From Anarhynchus alexandrinus (lineage: Eukaryota; Chordata; Aves; Charadriiformes; Charadriidae): a stretch of DNA of 64,000 nt. Shown piece after piece: positions 1 through 15,212 of the stretch. Position 1 is the first letter of the stretch. Every line of letters begins with the position of its first letter. Position numbers and translations under genes: made by a program. The DNA lies in NCBI GenBank assembly GCA_008711295.1, contig VUYV01000055.1:385307-449306 (forward strand), in the 5' to 3' direction. Below the pieces are notes generated by a model that saw nothing but the letters and a program-made list of their open reading frames with translations, did not search any database and was not told where the DNA came from.

Positions 1-3000
1 AACAGAATTACCTTTCAAATTACTGAATTCCTAGAAATATTTCCCAAAATCTTCCTTCTGCAATTGAATGTATCTTTGTAATTGCAATTTAGGCCCCTCC
101 TTAACTGCAGACAGATGCATATGCATTATTGAATGTAGACACAGCAGCAACAGACATGAAGCTCATCTAGCTAAATTCCTGTTTCAGTCAGATATGTAGC
201 TGTAGTATGGATCTCATTGTTGACTTGACCTGACCTCAGCAGCTTTTTCACTGTCTTAAACACAGAGAAGTTTATTCCACAAAAATTCATGGANAATTAA
301 TTATTTAATTTGATTAATCTGATCAGAAGATATTTGTTTTGACCAAGTCATTTATATATTTGCTTTTCTTCACTGGCTCCCTCCTTTCTATCTCAGCAAA
401 CTTGTGAAAACACCCATATTTTAGGTAGCCAAAATAGTGTTTTCATGCTACCTCCTTGCTATCTCTGCTTCGAAGGAACTTTTGCCATATATGCACAAAA
501 TGGTATTATTTTCTTTATCACCTCCTCTCTGCCTTCTTCAATACCTTTTTGTTTCAGGACTTCAAGCGATCTCTAGTAAAACTACTGGTGGAACTCCATA
601 AGCTTCACTGTTTGTTACTCAGAAAGTGCTGCTTGCTGAACGTAGAGGCAAGACCAAAGAGGGAAACGTTGACATGCTCTGTCAAAGATGTCATCTTCAG
701 TATCTCTGCCTAGTATCTTATCTTTCTAGTATTTGGGGAGACAAATTTTTCATCCTTCCTCTCTCCCTATACATTTCATAAATGTTCTCCTTTTGGTTTT
801 ACGCAACTGATGCTGGAACTTTGAGAGGGTTTATTGTAATTCAGTGCTGGTTTTCATCAGTATTTTCAGAAGGCTCTCCTTCTACAATCTCGGTTTCTAG
901 CATTGTTATTTTACAAATAATATTTGTATCTGCTACCTTTATTTGGCATTATATTAACAAATATATTTATTATTTTTGTTATATTTATTATATTTTGTAT
1001 TAATCTTGTAATGTAAAGAGTTAATCTGTAAATCTAAGGTAAAATTATTTGAATAGATTAGTTGCTGCTGTTTTAATGATATACTAAATGGTTATGTGAT
1101 TCGTACATCCATCATATACTAAATAAACATTGAACACATTGCTATTTGAAATAAATGTCTGTACAAACTGGCCAGTATAGAAATAAAGGATAACTTATTA
1201 AAAACTTTAGAATTACTTTTCCTCTTCTGAAAACATCCCTACAGGTGAAGAAGCCTATAATGTCACCACTTTTTTTGAATGCAGAATTTCCTATTATAAC
1301 AATTACAATAATCAGACAGATCTTGAAACTTTACATATTTTGTTATAGCAAAGGATGATTTTTTCCTTATAGAATTTTTAAGCAGCTTCAGAGATATGTT
1401 TTATAAAGTTATTTCACTTTTATACTTCAAATCTTGTCAAAATATCTCTGCTGTAACAGGCAAGAAAAGTTTTTCTTACTATTGGAAGATTTTCTACGAA
1501 TGCCGTATCACTTGTTCCAAATTGTTTTTGAACATACAAGTGCTTGCAGGCTGATAGAATAACAAAATTATTTCTTAACCAGTTAACAGTTATCACATTT
1601 CCCAAAATATTGAATTTAATTTTTATCTTACTTCTATGGTTTAACTCTGTAGAATTTACTGCAGCACTACAGAAATGTTAAGAAACTAGATATACGGTAA
1701 TACTTTCAGAAACATGTCTTTAGAGATATCAGCACCTACACATGGAATGTTTTATAATTATAAAAGTAGCATACCTGAAGGTGATGGACTGAGTTCTTTG
1801 ATCTCTCCTCCTCTTTCTGGTTGAAGGGTAAGATCAGACTCTTCAAAAGTTCCAGTTTAGAGCCAGGGGAAAAAAGAATGCTTGTTGTGTTATGCAGTTG
1901 AAAAGAGGAAGATTTATTTTAAGATAGACTGATGGTTAAAAAAGTAAGGAAAGGGCGAGAATAATAATATAAGAACTAAAAATAATGTGAAAGAAAGGAT
2001 AACAGAGATTAATATATTTTGGTTTGGATTTTTGTACTGAGGCAAAACATGCCAATCTATTAAAATTGTTTGTGTGCACCTTGTGTTTTCATTTTGTCTT
2101 ACTGAACTGCTTAGGAGCGTTCAGATCAGCATTAAAATGTATGTATTGTTTAACAACACTCATGGACTCTTTCCCCTATCCAGAAGAGATCTCTAAAATA
2201 AGCAAGATGCTCAATCAAGGAGGAGACAATTCATCATGGAAATGGAATCCAGCCAGTGAACAAGTACATAGGAAAAAATAGGACCAGCTTTCATTTAAGT
2301 TTTATAATGTCTGAATAACAATTGCTAATTCTAAAGTAAAATTCCTTGGACTGTATTTCCAACAAGCTAAAATAGTTTAAGTGAAAAAACCAACACCCCC
2401 CTTCTGAAATGAAATACTTCTACAATTTTTCTCAGCATAAAATTTGATGGAATTTGATAGGAAAGATGTCCTATGAAAAATATGTTACTTTGTAAAAACC
2501 TGTCGTTTTTGCTGAAAAATCAGCATAACAGAAAATTATAAAGCAATCATAGAGTCCTTTTGTAATTAAAAGACACTATTTTTTTATTCACGTTGTGCTA
2601 AAACTCACAGACACACCAGAAGACAGTGTTTCTGCTAAGACAGATCACATCTTACATATGTGGTAGTACTCCAGTCATGTGATGGCTGCACTTTGTACCA
2701 AGGTAGGGCCATACCAGCATAAGTATTCATATTGTGCAGTGTTGATTTTGGCATGTGCCAAGTGGATATAACTTTTTTTGTGTGTGAAATCCAGTTATTA
2801 CGCAGAAAAGGCATCAGTAGCACTCATAAGCTGGAGAACACTTTCTTCCATTTTTCATAGGAAGAAACTGACAAACATTAGTAAGAAAGAATGAAGAATA
2901 ATTCAATTTTTTTAGACATAAATAGTATTCTTCTGTCTGATTAACTGCATGGGAAATAAGACCTGCTGGTCATATAAATCCAGTAACGAAGGAGCAGGAC

Positions 3001-6000
3001 AGGGTGACTACCCTAAAGAACATTACAACTTTGTGAATGGCAAAGGGAATTCTATGTACTACGCCGTAAAGTCAAGCTCAGACAATCAGTCAAAATGATT
3101 CTTCCAAGAACTGGTTAAAAAAAATACCTCACATATTTTGAATATTTTTAAGAAGATTTAAAAAAATAAACCAAAGTGGAAGGATGTAGCAAACAATCTT
3201 TTTAAAATTTAATGCCTCCTTTCATGTTCTCATTATTTTGTGATCCTGAGCTATCCAGTTACTTAATTTTTAGTCTTGAATAGGGATTAAAGGACAACAA
3301 ATTATTCAACACAACAACCTCATCCAAAGACCAGACTGGAGTTTCGTGTTCAGGACTGTGCAGCATACCCAGAGACAAAAATTCCTCCAATGACCTGTTC
3401 CAGTGTCCTGCATCATATCGCCCAATTTCATCCATGACTGAGGAAAGAAGATAGTCATGAGAGGTTCACAACAACAGTCTGTAAGGTATATTTTAAGTTA
3501 CAGTGGTGATAAAAGTGATTATTTACTTTTCTTTAGGTCACTCCATAACTTTCTAATGGTGAAATTATATACTGGGTTATACATAGAACAGCTAAGCCAC
3601 TTAGGGAAATACAATACAACCACTTGTGAATTTAGTGTTTGTAAAATTCTTGTATTTAACATATGAAGATTTTTTTAAAAATTCAATTTATTATTGAATG
3701 TATGCATGCTCTTATTTCCTTATTAGTTTTTTTCTTGTTTGATTTATAGTTTCACATTCATAATCAATATCAAGTGCCTGCCTGGAAAGCAAATCCCATC
3801 GTTGCTCTCAGAATTTTTTGGAGGAAGAAAAGACTCTCTCACACAGATATTTTTTTTAGTTTTGTCTTCCTTTTGCTAATCTGAAATCAATAACCTATTT
3901 GGACCTGGAGCCAAAATTAAGATGTACTTACTAGAAGTGAGACTGGTGGCCCTCACGTGAAACAGGTTTTGTGGTGATTCCCTGCAAAACAGGAAGGAGG
4001 GACAGGAACCCCTTGTAGCTCTTACCCACCTAAGCAGCTAAGAGGGGTCTGTGAGGAAATACATCTTCTGTCACATCGGTACATGTAAATGCAGTTCACA
4101 AGCTGCCGGGAATGCTCCACACATGGGCTCTCAGTGCTCAGTTCCTGAGGCCTATGGGGATGGCCGCACTCCCCCACCTGCTGCCCACCATTTCAGTGGG
4201 AAAAGCAAAACTCACGTTTTACCAAAAAAGCCCCTTTACTTTGTCACACAACTGGTAACTTGTCAGCAGAAGGAAGTCAAAACACGTGAGCTGCTGCCAG
4301 GTGGTCCCATGCCATTTCCAAGCAAAAGGAACTTTCCCAGATTCCTGGACTAATGTAGCTAAAAATGATAACCACAATGACTGCTACTCGACAGCTTTAC
4401 TGTAACTGGGCTTTTCTGTATCAACATTTTTATTGCAACTGCTAGGTCAAATACACTAATAAATTGATCTATAAACATCCTCAAGGGATACAGGGTAGTA
4501 GCTTCCTCATTTTGCTGGGAGAGGGTGGGGAACATCAAGCCACTTGCTATATTTCATACAAAAGACTAGTAGCACAGCCAGATACATAAGCCAGAAACCT
4601 CACTGCTTGTCTGCCAGACTGAAATGAGCACTTGAAAATTTTATATTGTGTTAATGACAACCAACATAGTGGCTTTGCATCCTCATCAGAGTGATTCCAG
4701 ATGAAACCATCTCACAGAAACAACGCTGCTTGCTTACTGAACAGGAAATGCTGTGCTTGCCTAAATTTCCTCTTTCTCTATATCCCTAAAATCTTGTCAG
4801 AAGCCATACTAATTTTTCTCAAATGAAGTCTCCTCATCAGTGAGACCAACATACACAATGTTAGGGAAATGCTCTACAAAATATTTAAATGATCACAGTT
4901 TAAGAACTGAAAATAATCAAGCTTCTAATTATTATTGGCTCTAAGCAAAACCATTGCTCACTCATAGTTTGCTATCCTAAAAAAGCTGCTAATAAAACCA
5001 GTGCTTTAGGAGATATCAGAGCTAGCTCCAGCTGGGAAGCAACACAGTCAATTTAATCCGGTACTGAAGTTGAGCTTTCAGTTCGCTTGGAATACAAGCA
5101 GATAAACCTTATACCTGATCAGGGCATGGGTCATATCTATATGAAGTGCCATGTAAGTTTGTCTTCCTAGAGTATACGATATAGACATATTCTTCCTGAG
5201 GTGTATTGTCCATCCTCTTACATCTTTTCTCAGACTTCTAATTCTTCCTAAGCTCTCTAATCTTCCTCCCTGCTAGTTTCTAAATTCCTCCAAGTAAATG
5301 CTACAAATGGTAGCTTATTTCTCTCTTATCACAACACAGAGTTTATTTTATCCACACTTTCTCACTTTTGCTTCAGGCTGAAATTCCTGTGCCCTTCCTG
5401 CCAACTGCAGCCTTTGAAACACGCGGCTGCTTGCGCATGCCTGCGGTGAGGCAGGAGGAAGCTATAAACAAAAAGGGTCATATTCAGACACATTCAACAA
5501 ATAAACCAGATATACAGTAGCCAAAATTACACAGCCAAGTATTTCATGGGGCATAAATCTGTGCCCACACAATAAAAGTTAAGGTTGAGTACCCTTTAAA
5601 AACGTATTCAGAATAAATCTGGAAGCTGGAAAACTGTAAGTGAATCCTTAATGTGTCATTAGAAATAAAGACTCTAAAACTTTAAAAAATATATAGTGTT
5701 ATCAGGGGAATTCAACGTTGCCAACTTAATCCATTTAGAACTATATGTTCATAGTTGCCTCCCTTTTGTCACCATCTGTGCTTGCACAATTCTCTCATAC
5801 AGGATTGAAAAATACACTGTCATTCTGGTAAATGATAAGTGTCATTAATGCTAAGCACACCCAGGTAGTATGTGCGCATAAATCCTAGAAATAGGTTTTC
5901 TCCTTTCATGGATTACAGTAGAACCATGTCCAAGTGCTTATGCATACAGAATTAGAGACACTGATCAACTTTAAAAATGGAGTTTTTAAAAGTGATGCAA

Positions 6001-8010
6001 ACTGGTATAGAGTAAGTTAAAAAAGAAAACTTAAGTTCACATTCTCTCCTTACAGTTTCATCTATTGGCATAAATGACACTCTCTACATTGACTAATCCT
6101 GGTGTTAATGTCTATGTCTGCTTCTTTTTGTATTTTGTAAATTATAAATTATAGATATCCATCTTTAACATACATTTTTAATTAGCTATTAGGAGGACAT
6201 GACCATATATGCAGACTCTTCTGCTACCAGAGCACGCATGAACTGAATTCTCTCTATGTTCATATTAAAAAGTCGTGTACTTCTCTATTACAAACCCCTC
6301 ATTTGAATAACAAATTTCAATTATAGGCATATCTTGAACAAGATGTCATCTATGTTTTTAGATGAGGTGTTATTTCTCATAGTTCAATTTCCTGTAATGA
6401 TACTTAATCTAACCCAAGTACTATAAAAGTAGCTTTTTAGATGGATACCCACTAGTAATTGAAATAGCAACCATTTGGTTTAAAAATGAAAATTGTAAGT
6501 TCATTATCTGTCATCTGCAGAATATGCATGGATAATTCAGTCCTATCCATAACTCACTCCTTGAACAATTCTCATTTGTACTATAAGAGACTGTGAGAAC
6601 CATATGGCCTACTTTTATTTATGCTTTGATACAAAATACCTAATTTCTGGCACAATCCATCATAACTTCTCTAGAAATTAAACCCTTCTTCCTTTTCTTT
6701 CCATGTGACTTCATTTCTGCATGGGAAAAAGTATTGTTCAGATCAATATTTGCTGAGTAGCTTTTTTGTGTTGCTCATTATAAAGCTAGGCTGCTTACAG
6801 AATTTTTGTTGTTAAGATCACATTTCGTGATCCTAGTGATGCTAATCCAGGTGTAAAAGAATAGACGGATATAAGAATATCTACCTAAGGAGTTCAATAG
6901 CTTTCGATAAGATTAGGTCCACTGACTTTATGGATATCAAAGCAGATTACAACATCCACTGAAGTAAGCAGACATCTCAAAGTCCATCATGTAGATGGAG
7001 AGTGTGAGGCTCTGAGAGGCAGGCAATCACTGCTCATGTCCGAAGCCAAGCCACAGCCAACAAACCAGAACTCAGGTGCCTGGAATTTCCTTTTCATGCT
7101 TTTAAGTCTTGATGCAATAAAACCAAGGGCATCCTATGGAAATATGATGAGATTGTCTTGCATAAATTTAAGTACACATTAAACACTGCTGTGTGGGAGA
7201 ACAACTAATCACGTGTGTTCCTTCATTGCAGTATGCATGTGTAGAGTTGCTATACATACCTTTTATTTCAAATTCTTATAGTATCTACTATTTAGCTCAG
7301 AAAATTCTTTTGGAAAATTGGCTCAATTATTTTTTTCTAAAAAGATTTATTTTGTCTGCCTTTATCTTGTTTATTACTATTTTATTCTTATTAGAAACCT
7401 TCTAGTTGAGATATCTGTAAAATTATGGTGTAGAAATATTCACCATTAACAAGAAGTTATTAGTGGGGGCACTGGAATCTTTTATGGCTTCCAAATACTG
7501 GTGCTAAAAGTGTGCATTTACTCCAAAAGGTACGAAAGTTGCTTTCACTTACAGAAAGCTATATCGTATGAAAAGCTGGTCTGATAGACGGAATCTTTAA
7601 CTTACTTTTGAAAGAAGAGAATGGAGAAGTGCCGTTCAAGCTGTGGACAAATATGTATCTCACCATCTGAAGGTAACTGCACTAATGGCATGTCACCAAG
7701 GCTTGATATTTGAGATGAAACAAGGTGCTTGATATTGACATCAGTTGCATTGCAACTACTGTGAAAACAAGCTATTCTATACACTTTACTTTAAGGTATG
7801 GCTGCAACCACAACATTTTTCACTCTTCCCTTTGATTACTTACATTGTAAACCTTTCACCACGTTCTTCACATGAGAAGCTTCATATGCTATATTCACAG
7901 CCTCCTCTTTTCAGATATTAGAGGGAAAGTTGTTTAGATTGTGATAGCACTCAAAGTCAGCAAACTGCTGTCAAAGTAGAGATAAAAATACAGTATTGAT
8001 GCCCTCCATG
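1..8010. other. AT-rich unique sequence, no gene recognised
   Basis: I see no protein family, structural RNA or clear transposon here. Open frames of 60-100 codons occur on both strands without domain content and are most likely chance. A single undetermined base lies at 294. Two minus-strand stretches with splice-like ends (3932-3981 and 7606-7758) are discussed as weak exon candidates. A stretch at about 6985-7085 faintly resembles an old MIR-type SINE but is too degraded to call. Confidence 0.5.
294..294. other. Single undetermined base (N)
   Basis: One N interrupts the sequence. Unlike the Ns at 41837 and 61853, the flanks of this one do not repeat each other, so there is no sign of a duplicated contig end here. 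Confidence 0.95.
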
Positions 8011-8442
8011 AGGGGGCCCCCAAGATGGGGGGGCTGGAGCACTTGCCCTACGAGAAGAGGTTAAAGGACCACAGCTAGTTCAGCCTGGAGCTTCAGGGAC
8101 ATCTAACACCGGCCCCTTAGTGCCCGCAGGGACGTTGTTGGGAAGGCAGTCAGGCAGTTCACAGCAATGTGGGGAAAGGGAACAAGGAGACGATGGATAT
8201 AAACTGAAACAAGAAACGTTCAGGCTGGATATAAGGGAAAACTTTCTCAGCAAGAGGACAGCCCAGGAGTGGGACAAGCGTCCCAGAGAGACTCTGCAGT
8301 CTCCATCCCTGGAGGTTTTCAAGACCTGACTGAACAAAGCCCTGAGCAACCAGGTCTGATCTCAGAGTTGGCTCTGTTGTGAGTGGGAGGTTGGACTGGA
8401 GACACTCCTTCCCAGCTGGAAGTATCCTGTGAGTGTATGGAC
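8011..8442 (+). mobile_element. Old 5'-truncated CR1 LINE fragment
   Basis: The fragment covers the end of CR1 ORF2 and the 3' UTR. The remnant frame contains the family block ending PSLEVFKT, preceded by a recognisable GYKL..FRLDIR.NFLSKR segment, but reading it through needs frame changes and crosses stops. The typical 3' block (gaggttggactgg...cttccca) follows, and the terminal octamer repeat is degenerate. It begins in a G-rich stretch containing a 10-base gggggccccc palindrome at 8012-8021. Divergence from the other copies in the window indicates an old insertion. It has no coding capacity. Confidence 0.85.
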
Positions 8443-11365
8443 GCAAACCAGAATTTTGGAGCTTGCAGAAATGACTGGAGGAAATTGCCTAACTTCTTTT
8501 GTACTGGAGGGCAGCATAAAAATCCCTCCTGAACCTGAACTTAACTAATTTGTGAAACTCAACAACTGGATCTACATTAGCACTTTGGTTCAGAGTGTTG
8601 CAGTTTTGAGCTGAATCTCCTGATCTCCTCCCCCCTTAAAATGCATTAGCTCGGCTTACAGGGAGGCATTAATTTATGCAAACTAGATTCCTTTTCGAGG
8701 AAACTGAAGAGGAAGCTCCATGCCAGGCACACACCAAATGCAATCTAAAAAGTAATGGGTTCATAAGGGTCCTAATCAAAGGTCAGTGCCTCAGATGACT
8801 TCAAAGTGCAAGTGTGGTGAGGACAGTTGAATCAGGGAACCAGACTAAATCTAGTTCCAAATAAACTCCCAGAACAGTACACAGGGCAGTGGCAGAGGCC
8901 TCAGCACCAGCTACTTTGATCTGCTGATCTGTTTCTCCTCTGTCAGACTTGATGATCTATACCTGGCAGCTACCAGAAAACTTAAGCTGCCTGGCATTTG
9001 TACTGCCAGAAATAACTGCATCAAAAGAAAGAGAAATGAAAGAAATACTAATCACTTAGGTGAAGGTCATAGCAAATCTCCAAAATACTCACCTAAGTTT
9101 AAAATTAAGGCTTACAGAATTCTGGGATATTAATTAATCTGTGGGGTGGGAAAGGGAATTACTCTTCCCTATCTTTCCAAAACTGCAGCACCAGCTACTG
9201 AAAGTTTTGCTTTTATTTTTTATGTCCTTTCTCTTTTGCATATTCTGAAACTCCTCTGATATAACTAACACTGAAAGCAAAACAAAATAATAGTTCTCAG
9301 TCCTAAGTACAGGACAAAAATATGCAGACCAACAAAGCAGCAATTATGAATTCAATGCTATTCTGTTTAGTAGCATAATAACAATTTGTTTGAAGTTCTG
9401 TGATAAAAAGAAGTGCTTTTAAGCCAGAATGTGGGCCAAGATTTTGCCCTTACCTCCTATTCATTTCATTTTATGTACATGAAGAGTACTTCAAATGAAT
9501 ACCAAAACACATAAACACATTACAGCATGCTAAAAAATGTTGTAAAATAGTAGAAAACAGGGGGTGTCCAAGTTGTTTATGAGCAATGAGTAGCCCTTGT
9601 AAAATTATATAAAATTACACATATATTATTATTTCAGTAAGTAAAAAGGTGTCACAATCAACTCCCAGATGCTTTATATGTCTTATAAGCATATGATATA
9701 TGGCATATGCTTCCCTAACCTCATCCTGTCCAGAAACCAGTAAAAACACCAGCGGTGCCTCTGGAGTAGCTTCCGTGAAAAGGATTGTTTACATCTCCCT
9801 GATGAACATGAATCTGCATCAGAAAATAAATTCTGCCCCAACTTTAATATCAAGTCACTTTCAATGATGTCTTGAATGAACAAAGATGATGAAAAATTTT
9901 CTTGACCTTAAATTTTTCAGGTAGCTGAGGTTGGACTTCCTGACAGAAAATGAATGGTTCCTCGCATCAATCCAGTGTCTCAAGCTAACACTGTGCACAG
10001 CCCATGGATAATGAAGCAATTTTTGTCAGTAGTCATTCTAACTATTACAGCAGCTTTTATAAAAACTGAATTTTCTGTATTTATCTCAAAGCTAATAAGA
10101 GACTAACACACAACTCACAAACCTACAGCAAGGTTGCAGTTCCCAGAACTTTGGGAAAACTTCACTCAGTGCATCTTTTCTAATGGTACCATTTCGAAAA
10201 AGCGTAACAAAAAATCCCCAAAACAATTCTTTTAAGACTGTTTTTACATATGAATAAAGTTTTTTCCAGTTCTCTGGGTAGATTAGAGCTGCATATAATC
10301 AACATAAGTAAGCTTTGTTTCAATAAAATATTTAAGCTTCTGCATAGTCTTAAGCAGGTCTACACTAGACTCAATGAATAACTTTGCATACTTAAAGTAA
10401 AATATGCTGATGGTGCTTTGTTGCATCAAGACCGTAATGCTTTTTAGGCATTCAGTAGGGTTATGGCAGAGGGATAAGAGATAATATCTTCTTTCTTGAT
10501 GTAAACATCAGAAGAAGGAAGATGATGTGCAACCTAGAATGCAGAAACACACACATTAAATCATCAATACATCAATATCAACTTTACTGATTTGTCATCA
10601 TCATAATAGTAATGGGAACTGTCTTTACAGACCTATTAGAAGATTATTTTTTTCTGCTCTGAAGATTTAAAATTTCTTTTGATTTCTTTAATTTTTCCCC
10701 TTCTTTCTACTGATGCTACCATAACGTTGATGATGTAAATCATCATAGTGCTGTTGATTAGTGCTGTTGCATATTTTTGGTTAAAAGAGACAAATTAATG
10801 TGAGTCATCCCTGCTTTCAGCAAGTAAATCAGATTCGGTTTGTTAAAAAATAAGATTAGTATGCAAAAATTTTCTGAACATGCTGAAATTTGTAGGTCAC
10901 TGCTTTACCATCCATGCATCTTTCCAAGACAGCCTGTATAACTACCAACAGTTCCTATGGGCTGGCTGGAGCGCAGCTACACCATAAATGAAGTGTGTCA
11001 GCATTGAGGATAGAGAGAACTTCACAGCTTTAAAGCTAAGTATATTCATCATTAACCTCAACGTGAAATTTTTCAGTCAAAAATCCTTCCCCCCTCAGTT
11101 TAAAAAGACTGAAATATTTTTTAAATCTGGAACAGACTGGGCAGTAATGTCCACTATACAACTAAGTAGTCTTTGGTGGTATTTATAGAAAAAAACCTTT
11201 ACTTTAAAAAAAATTGATAATGTTTTCATGAAGAAAAAATAATTTGAAGTTAAAAGACTTCTTACCAAGTCAAATAAAATAATTTCATTTGACATGAGGA
11301 TTTTGTTTTACCCTACTTGAAAACAAGTGTAAAAATTTCTTTAACCTAAATGATTTTTCCTGATT

Positions 11366-11390
11366 TTTCAGTTTGGTAAGCAAACTGAAA
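11366..11390. repeat. Hairpin: 10-bp perfect inverted repeat, 5-nt loop
   Basis: The arm tttcagtttg is followed by gtaag and its exact reverse complement caaactgaaa. It lies in AT-rich DNA with no transcription unit recognised nearby, so I assign no function. Confidence 0.8.
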
Positions 11391-14300
11391 CTATCATTTG
11401 TTCACACATATATAATGTCCTATAAACACTGACTGTAATTACTTTCCATAAAAATTATATTTCAAATGTATGTGCTAGATATAAGAAGGTCAATAGCTCT
11501 GAGAAATTCATCACCATGGAATTTGCTAATTAATGTATAGATGAAGATGGTAACAATCATGTATATAAAGACTTAAAAAATGTAATGTAATATAAACTCA
11601 TAGACAGTGGTAATTATATCTTGATCAAATAATTCCTCTTATACTCTATAGTCCTATAGTACTCTACACTCTAAGTACAGACAAGCTCAAAATCCCCGAA
11701 GTGCAGATTGAGGTCCACAACAACTCATTTACTTAGTAAACAGGAATCAACAAAAGACACCTTGTATAAAGTATACCAGGCCTATAGTTTCATCCAGTTC
11801 TAAAACTAATAAGGCAGTGACCTAATAGACTCTTATTCACTTTCCACTTTTTCTAAAATGGGTTTTTAATATTGGACATCGGAGAAACACCTGCCCCAGC
11901 CACCCTCTTGCCACTTGCAGTTCAGCGTTGATATTGATATGAGAATATTGTCTACTGTTTATTACAACTAACTATTAGTTGGAGTTCATAACACTGTAAT
12001 ATCTTCTTTTCATTCACTTCCTTGTCTAGTGATTTAATATCAAACTGCAATTTTTTTCCCCAGAAAATCAAACTAGACTGTATTCATACTTGCAGTTCAG
12101 CACAAGCAAAGGAAAATGAACAAAGTCACCTGAACTTGGGTGTCACCAAGCTTCCTTCTTCCAATTACAGGGGTTCAGAGCCCCTGCTTCACTGCTTGAT
12201 GTGGTGGCTGGGATGCCTTACAGTAAAAGGGACACTGTCATGGAAGTTCCCAGGCAGACCTAATAGCCATCCAGCTGAAGTTTAATACTTGTGAAGAAAT
12301 TCCGCCATCTGTGAAACTAACATATGTCCTCAGTCTAGGCACATTCCCTTTTGTTCCTGTTTATATTAAATTCCCGGAGAGACTTATCTAAGCTGTTAGC
12401 ATAAAATATGTGATTATAACAAAAATACTTCATACAAATGAGCATCACTGCCTACACAGACCGACTGCTGAAAAGGAAAGAAGTTTGTCTTTTTTTTTGT
12501 TTTTTTCTTACACCTCTTTGTAGTAGAATTCCCTCCTGAATCCCAGTCTTATTAAAATTTATTTCTTTCTTTTCTTTTGTCATACTGAAATAGGAGTATT
12601 ACATTTTTTACATAAATTATTATTATCCACAACATTCCCCATCCACTGAAAACAAAGAAAGCATTTCTATTGATGATTTAGTACAATGCAGAATGGTTTT
12701 GTACAAAATCTTTTATGCAACATTAAAGATTTTTTTTCATGTGATAATTTTTTACATAAGCTCAATATTTTGAATTCAGCTGAGGAATCACTTTGCTATT
12801 TATTCAATAGTTTTCTATTTCCTTTAAGGAACAAAGGCTTTCTCCTGTTTGCATGATCTAATACCAATAAATTCAACTGCTACTAAGGACAGTATAATCC
12901 ACCAAGCCCAATGATGAAAACATTTACTTTGTGTCCTGAAGACAGCAGTATACTCTCAAAAAAAAAGTGTATTTCTCAATACCATTTTTACTCAGTATAA
13001 AATCAGTACTTATTTCATCATGTTGAGATCAGTTTAAAACTTTCTAATTAGATATACTGTCACTACATCCAAATTAATTCTGGAATCTTTCCTGAAAAAA
13101 GAATTTTAAAAATGAAACCTTTGCGCCTTATGCTGGAAAGCACTAGCTTATCACAATTTCAGTGTAAATCAGTGGGAATTAAGACTGCTTATCTCAGTGC
13201 TCTGTTGTGAATGTAACTCAGAGCAAGTAAGGAAGAAGAGCATCATCATGGTCCAAATAGCACCAAGGTACACACACACATAAATTTCTCCACTCCTGGG
13301 CTTTCAAGATATTTGAGTTTTGTAAGAGTGCAATAATAGAAATCATACTAGATTTCTACATCTTTTCTACAGCTTGATGAGGATGGAAATAGTCCAAATG
13401 AAAAGATTGTCATAACATTTTAGCCTGACTGTACTACCAGTCCCTGTAGCTTTACATTTTGGTAATAGAGGGAAGAAAGGAAGACGGAAGGAATAAAGTT
13501 GTTGAAATCTTAAATATTTCTTCAAGTTCAGTTCTGTTTTTCAGATGTTTTTCAAAGTTTGTTTCCAGAAAAATACACATTCACACCCCACCCCTGCTTC
13601 CCAAATTTGTACGTATATTTTCATTCCATAGGTCCACCATGAAATTTGTGACTAGAACCAGAGAGAGTGCTGAACAGCCATTAGCCTACTGTTCGGGGAA
13701 CTCACTTGGACCATATAGCAGCTCTTCTGAATGAAGAGCATCACATTACTAGAATCGCTGTCTTTTTCTCAAAACCTCATATTCAGTTACAATCTTTGCC
13801 TTTAGCCTTTAGTTTACTTAGGTAATTTTTGCTTCAGAAAAGATTCCAAGTCTATTAATGCAATGTTTTATTATGCTGTCCATTCTTGCATGGGCGCCCT
13901 ACCAACAATGGATCTTGCATCTCAAATTGTTTAAGAGAGGGCTGGGAAGGGGAGTTGAAGTCAGCAAGATCATTGGAGGGAAGGCAATGCTAATACAGCC
14001 TGTTTATACTCTTTCATAAAGACAATCTGCTGCATGGAGCTTGTGAAGAAGCAGTTAGTACACCAGCATATTGGTGGACTTATATGTACCACCTAAGGCA
14101 ATGGACAATATCACTGTCCCAGCAATTCAGACAATATGCAGTCTGTTTTGCCACATTAAATGTAAATGAGCAAATATACAAATACACACATTGATAACTC
14201 AGTGAAGTGGATTGGGACATGGGGAGAAATAGGCTAAGCACACATAAAGGAGCCCAAAAACAGAGTCTCTGGGATAGAAGAGAATTGTGATCGAGCATGT

Positions 14301-15212
14301 GGTAGGATGCTCAGTGGGGCTTCTTTGCCCAATGAAGTTCTGTGTCTGGTCTAGCACAAGTCAGCTCTTTAAAAGAATAACTGACTGATGACCAGGGCCC
14401 CCTGTGCCACAGAATATCCTTTAAAAATGACACTGAAAATGTATAGAAAGCAACAGACCGAGGTATGAGACCTCTAATTCAACAAAAATCTGTGCTGTTA
14501 AAAAAATAAAAAAGCTCTAGGTCCCAAACAGTGGTTTGGAATCAAAAGGTATGCCTAAAGGTAAAAAGAAAAAGGAACAATTTTAAAATTACATTGTGTA
14601 ATAACATCTTCATTAGAGCAGGGTCTAAACCACTGAATCAGATCCATCCCCTAAACATCATTCAGTCTCCAGCAGAGCAAAATCAGAAAACAACAGAAAA
14701 GTATCAGAGACAGAGGAAGGCAGGAAGGAAGAATATTGTTTGTGTTATATTGCTGATCATTAGTGAGGCTGAAAGAAAAGTTCTGGGTGGAACAAATCCT
14801 TAAGTCATACACAAGAACATATTAACTGCATGGTGCTAAGTATCTAAGCACATATGATTGCATTCATACACATTTGCTTATATTAGGTTTCCCATACTAA
14901 ATGTTAGACCTGTTTCCAAGAGGCTGTTTTACTGTTTTGTTGTTTATGAAATTCATGCTTATCGTGCATGTCTACTCTATTGAGCTCTGCTATATCCAGG
15001 TTGCTGTTGATTTTCTGTGCATGTTTTTTCAGGAAAATTCCACTATAATACACTAAAATCTAAGACTTTCAGGCCCTCAATTTCTTCTGAGACCTTAATA
15101 TTTCACATTTTATATATAATGAAGACTTTCATTTTCTCATCAAACCTTGCCTAATTTATTGTACGCTCAGATTACCTGAACAGACTTTTTGCCCTCTGTT
15201 GCCATCCTTGTA

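Noticed and set aside
6985..7085. Possible MIR-type SINE (gaggctctgagaggcagg ... gaactcaggtgcctgg)
   Set aside because: Similarity to the tRNA-SINE core is only suggestive and too interrupted for a call without a profile search.
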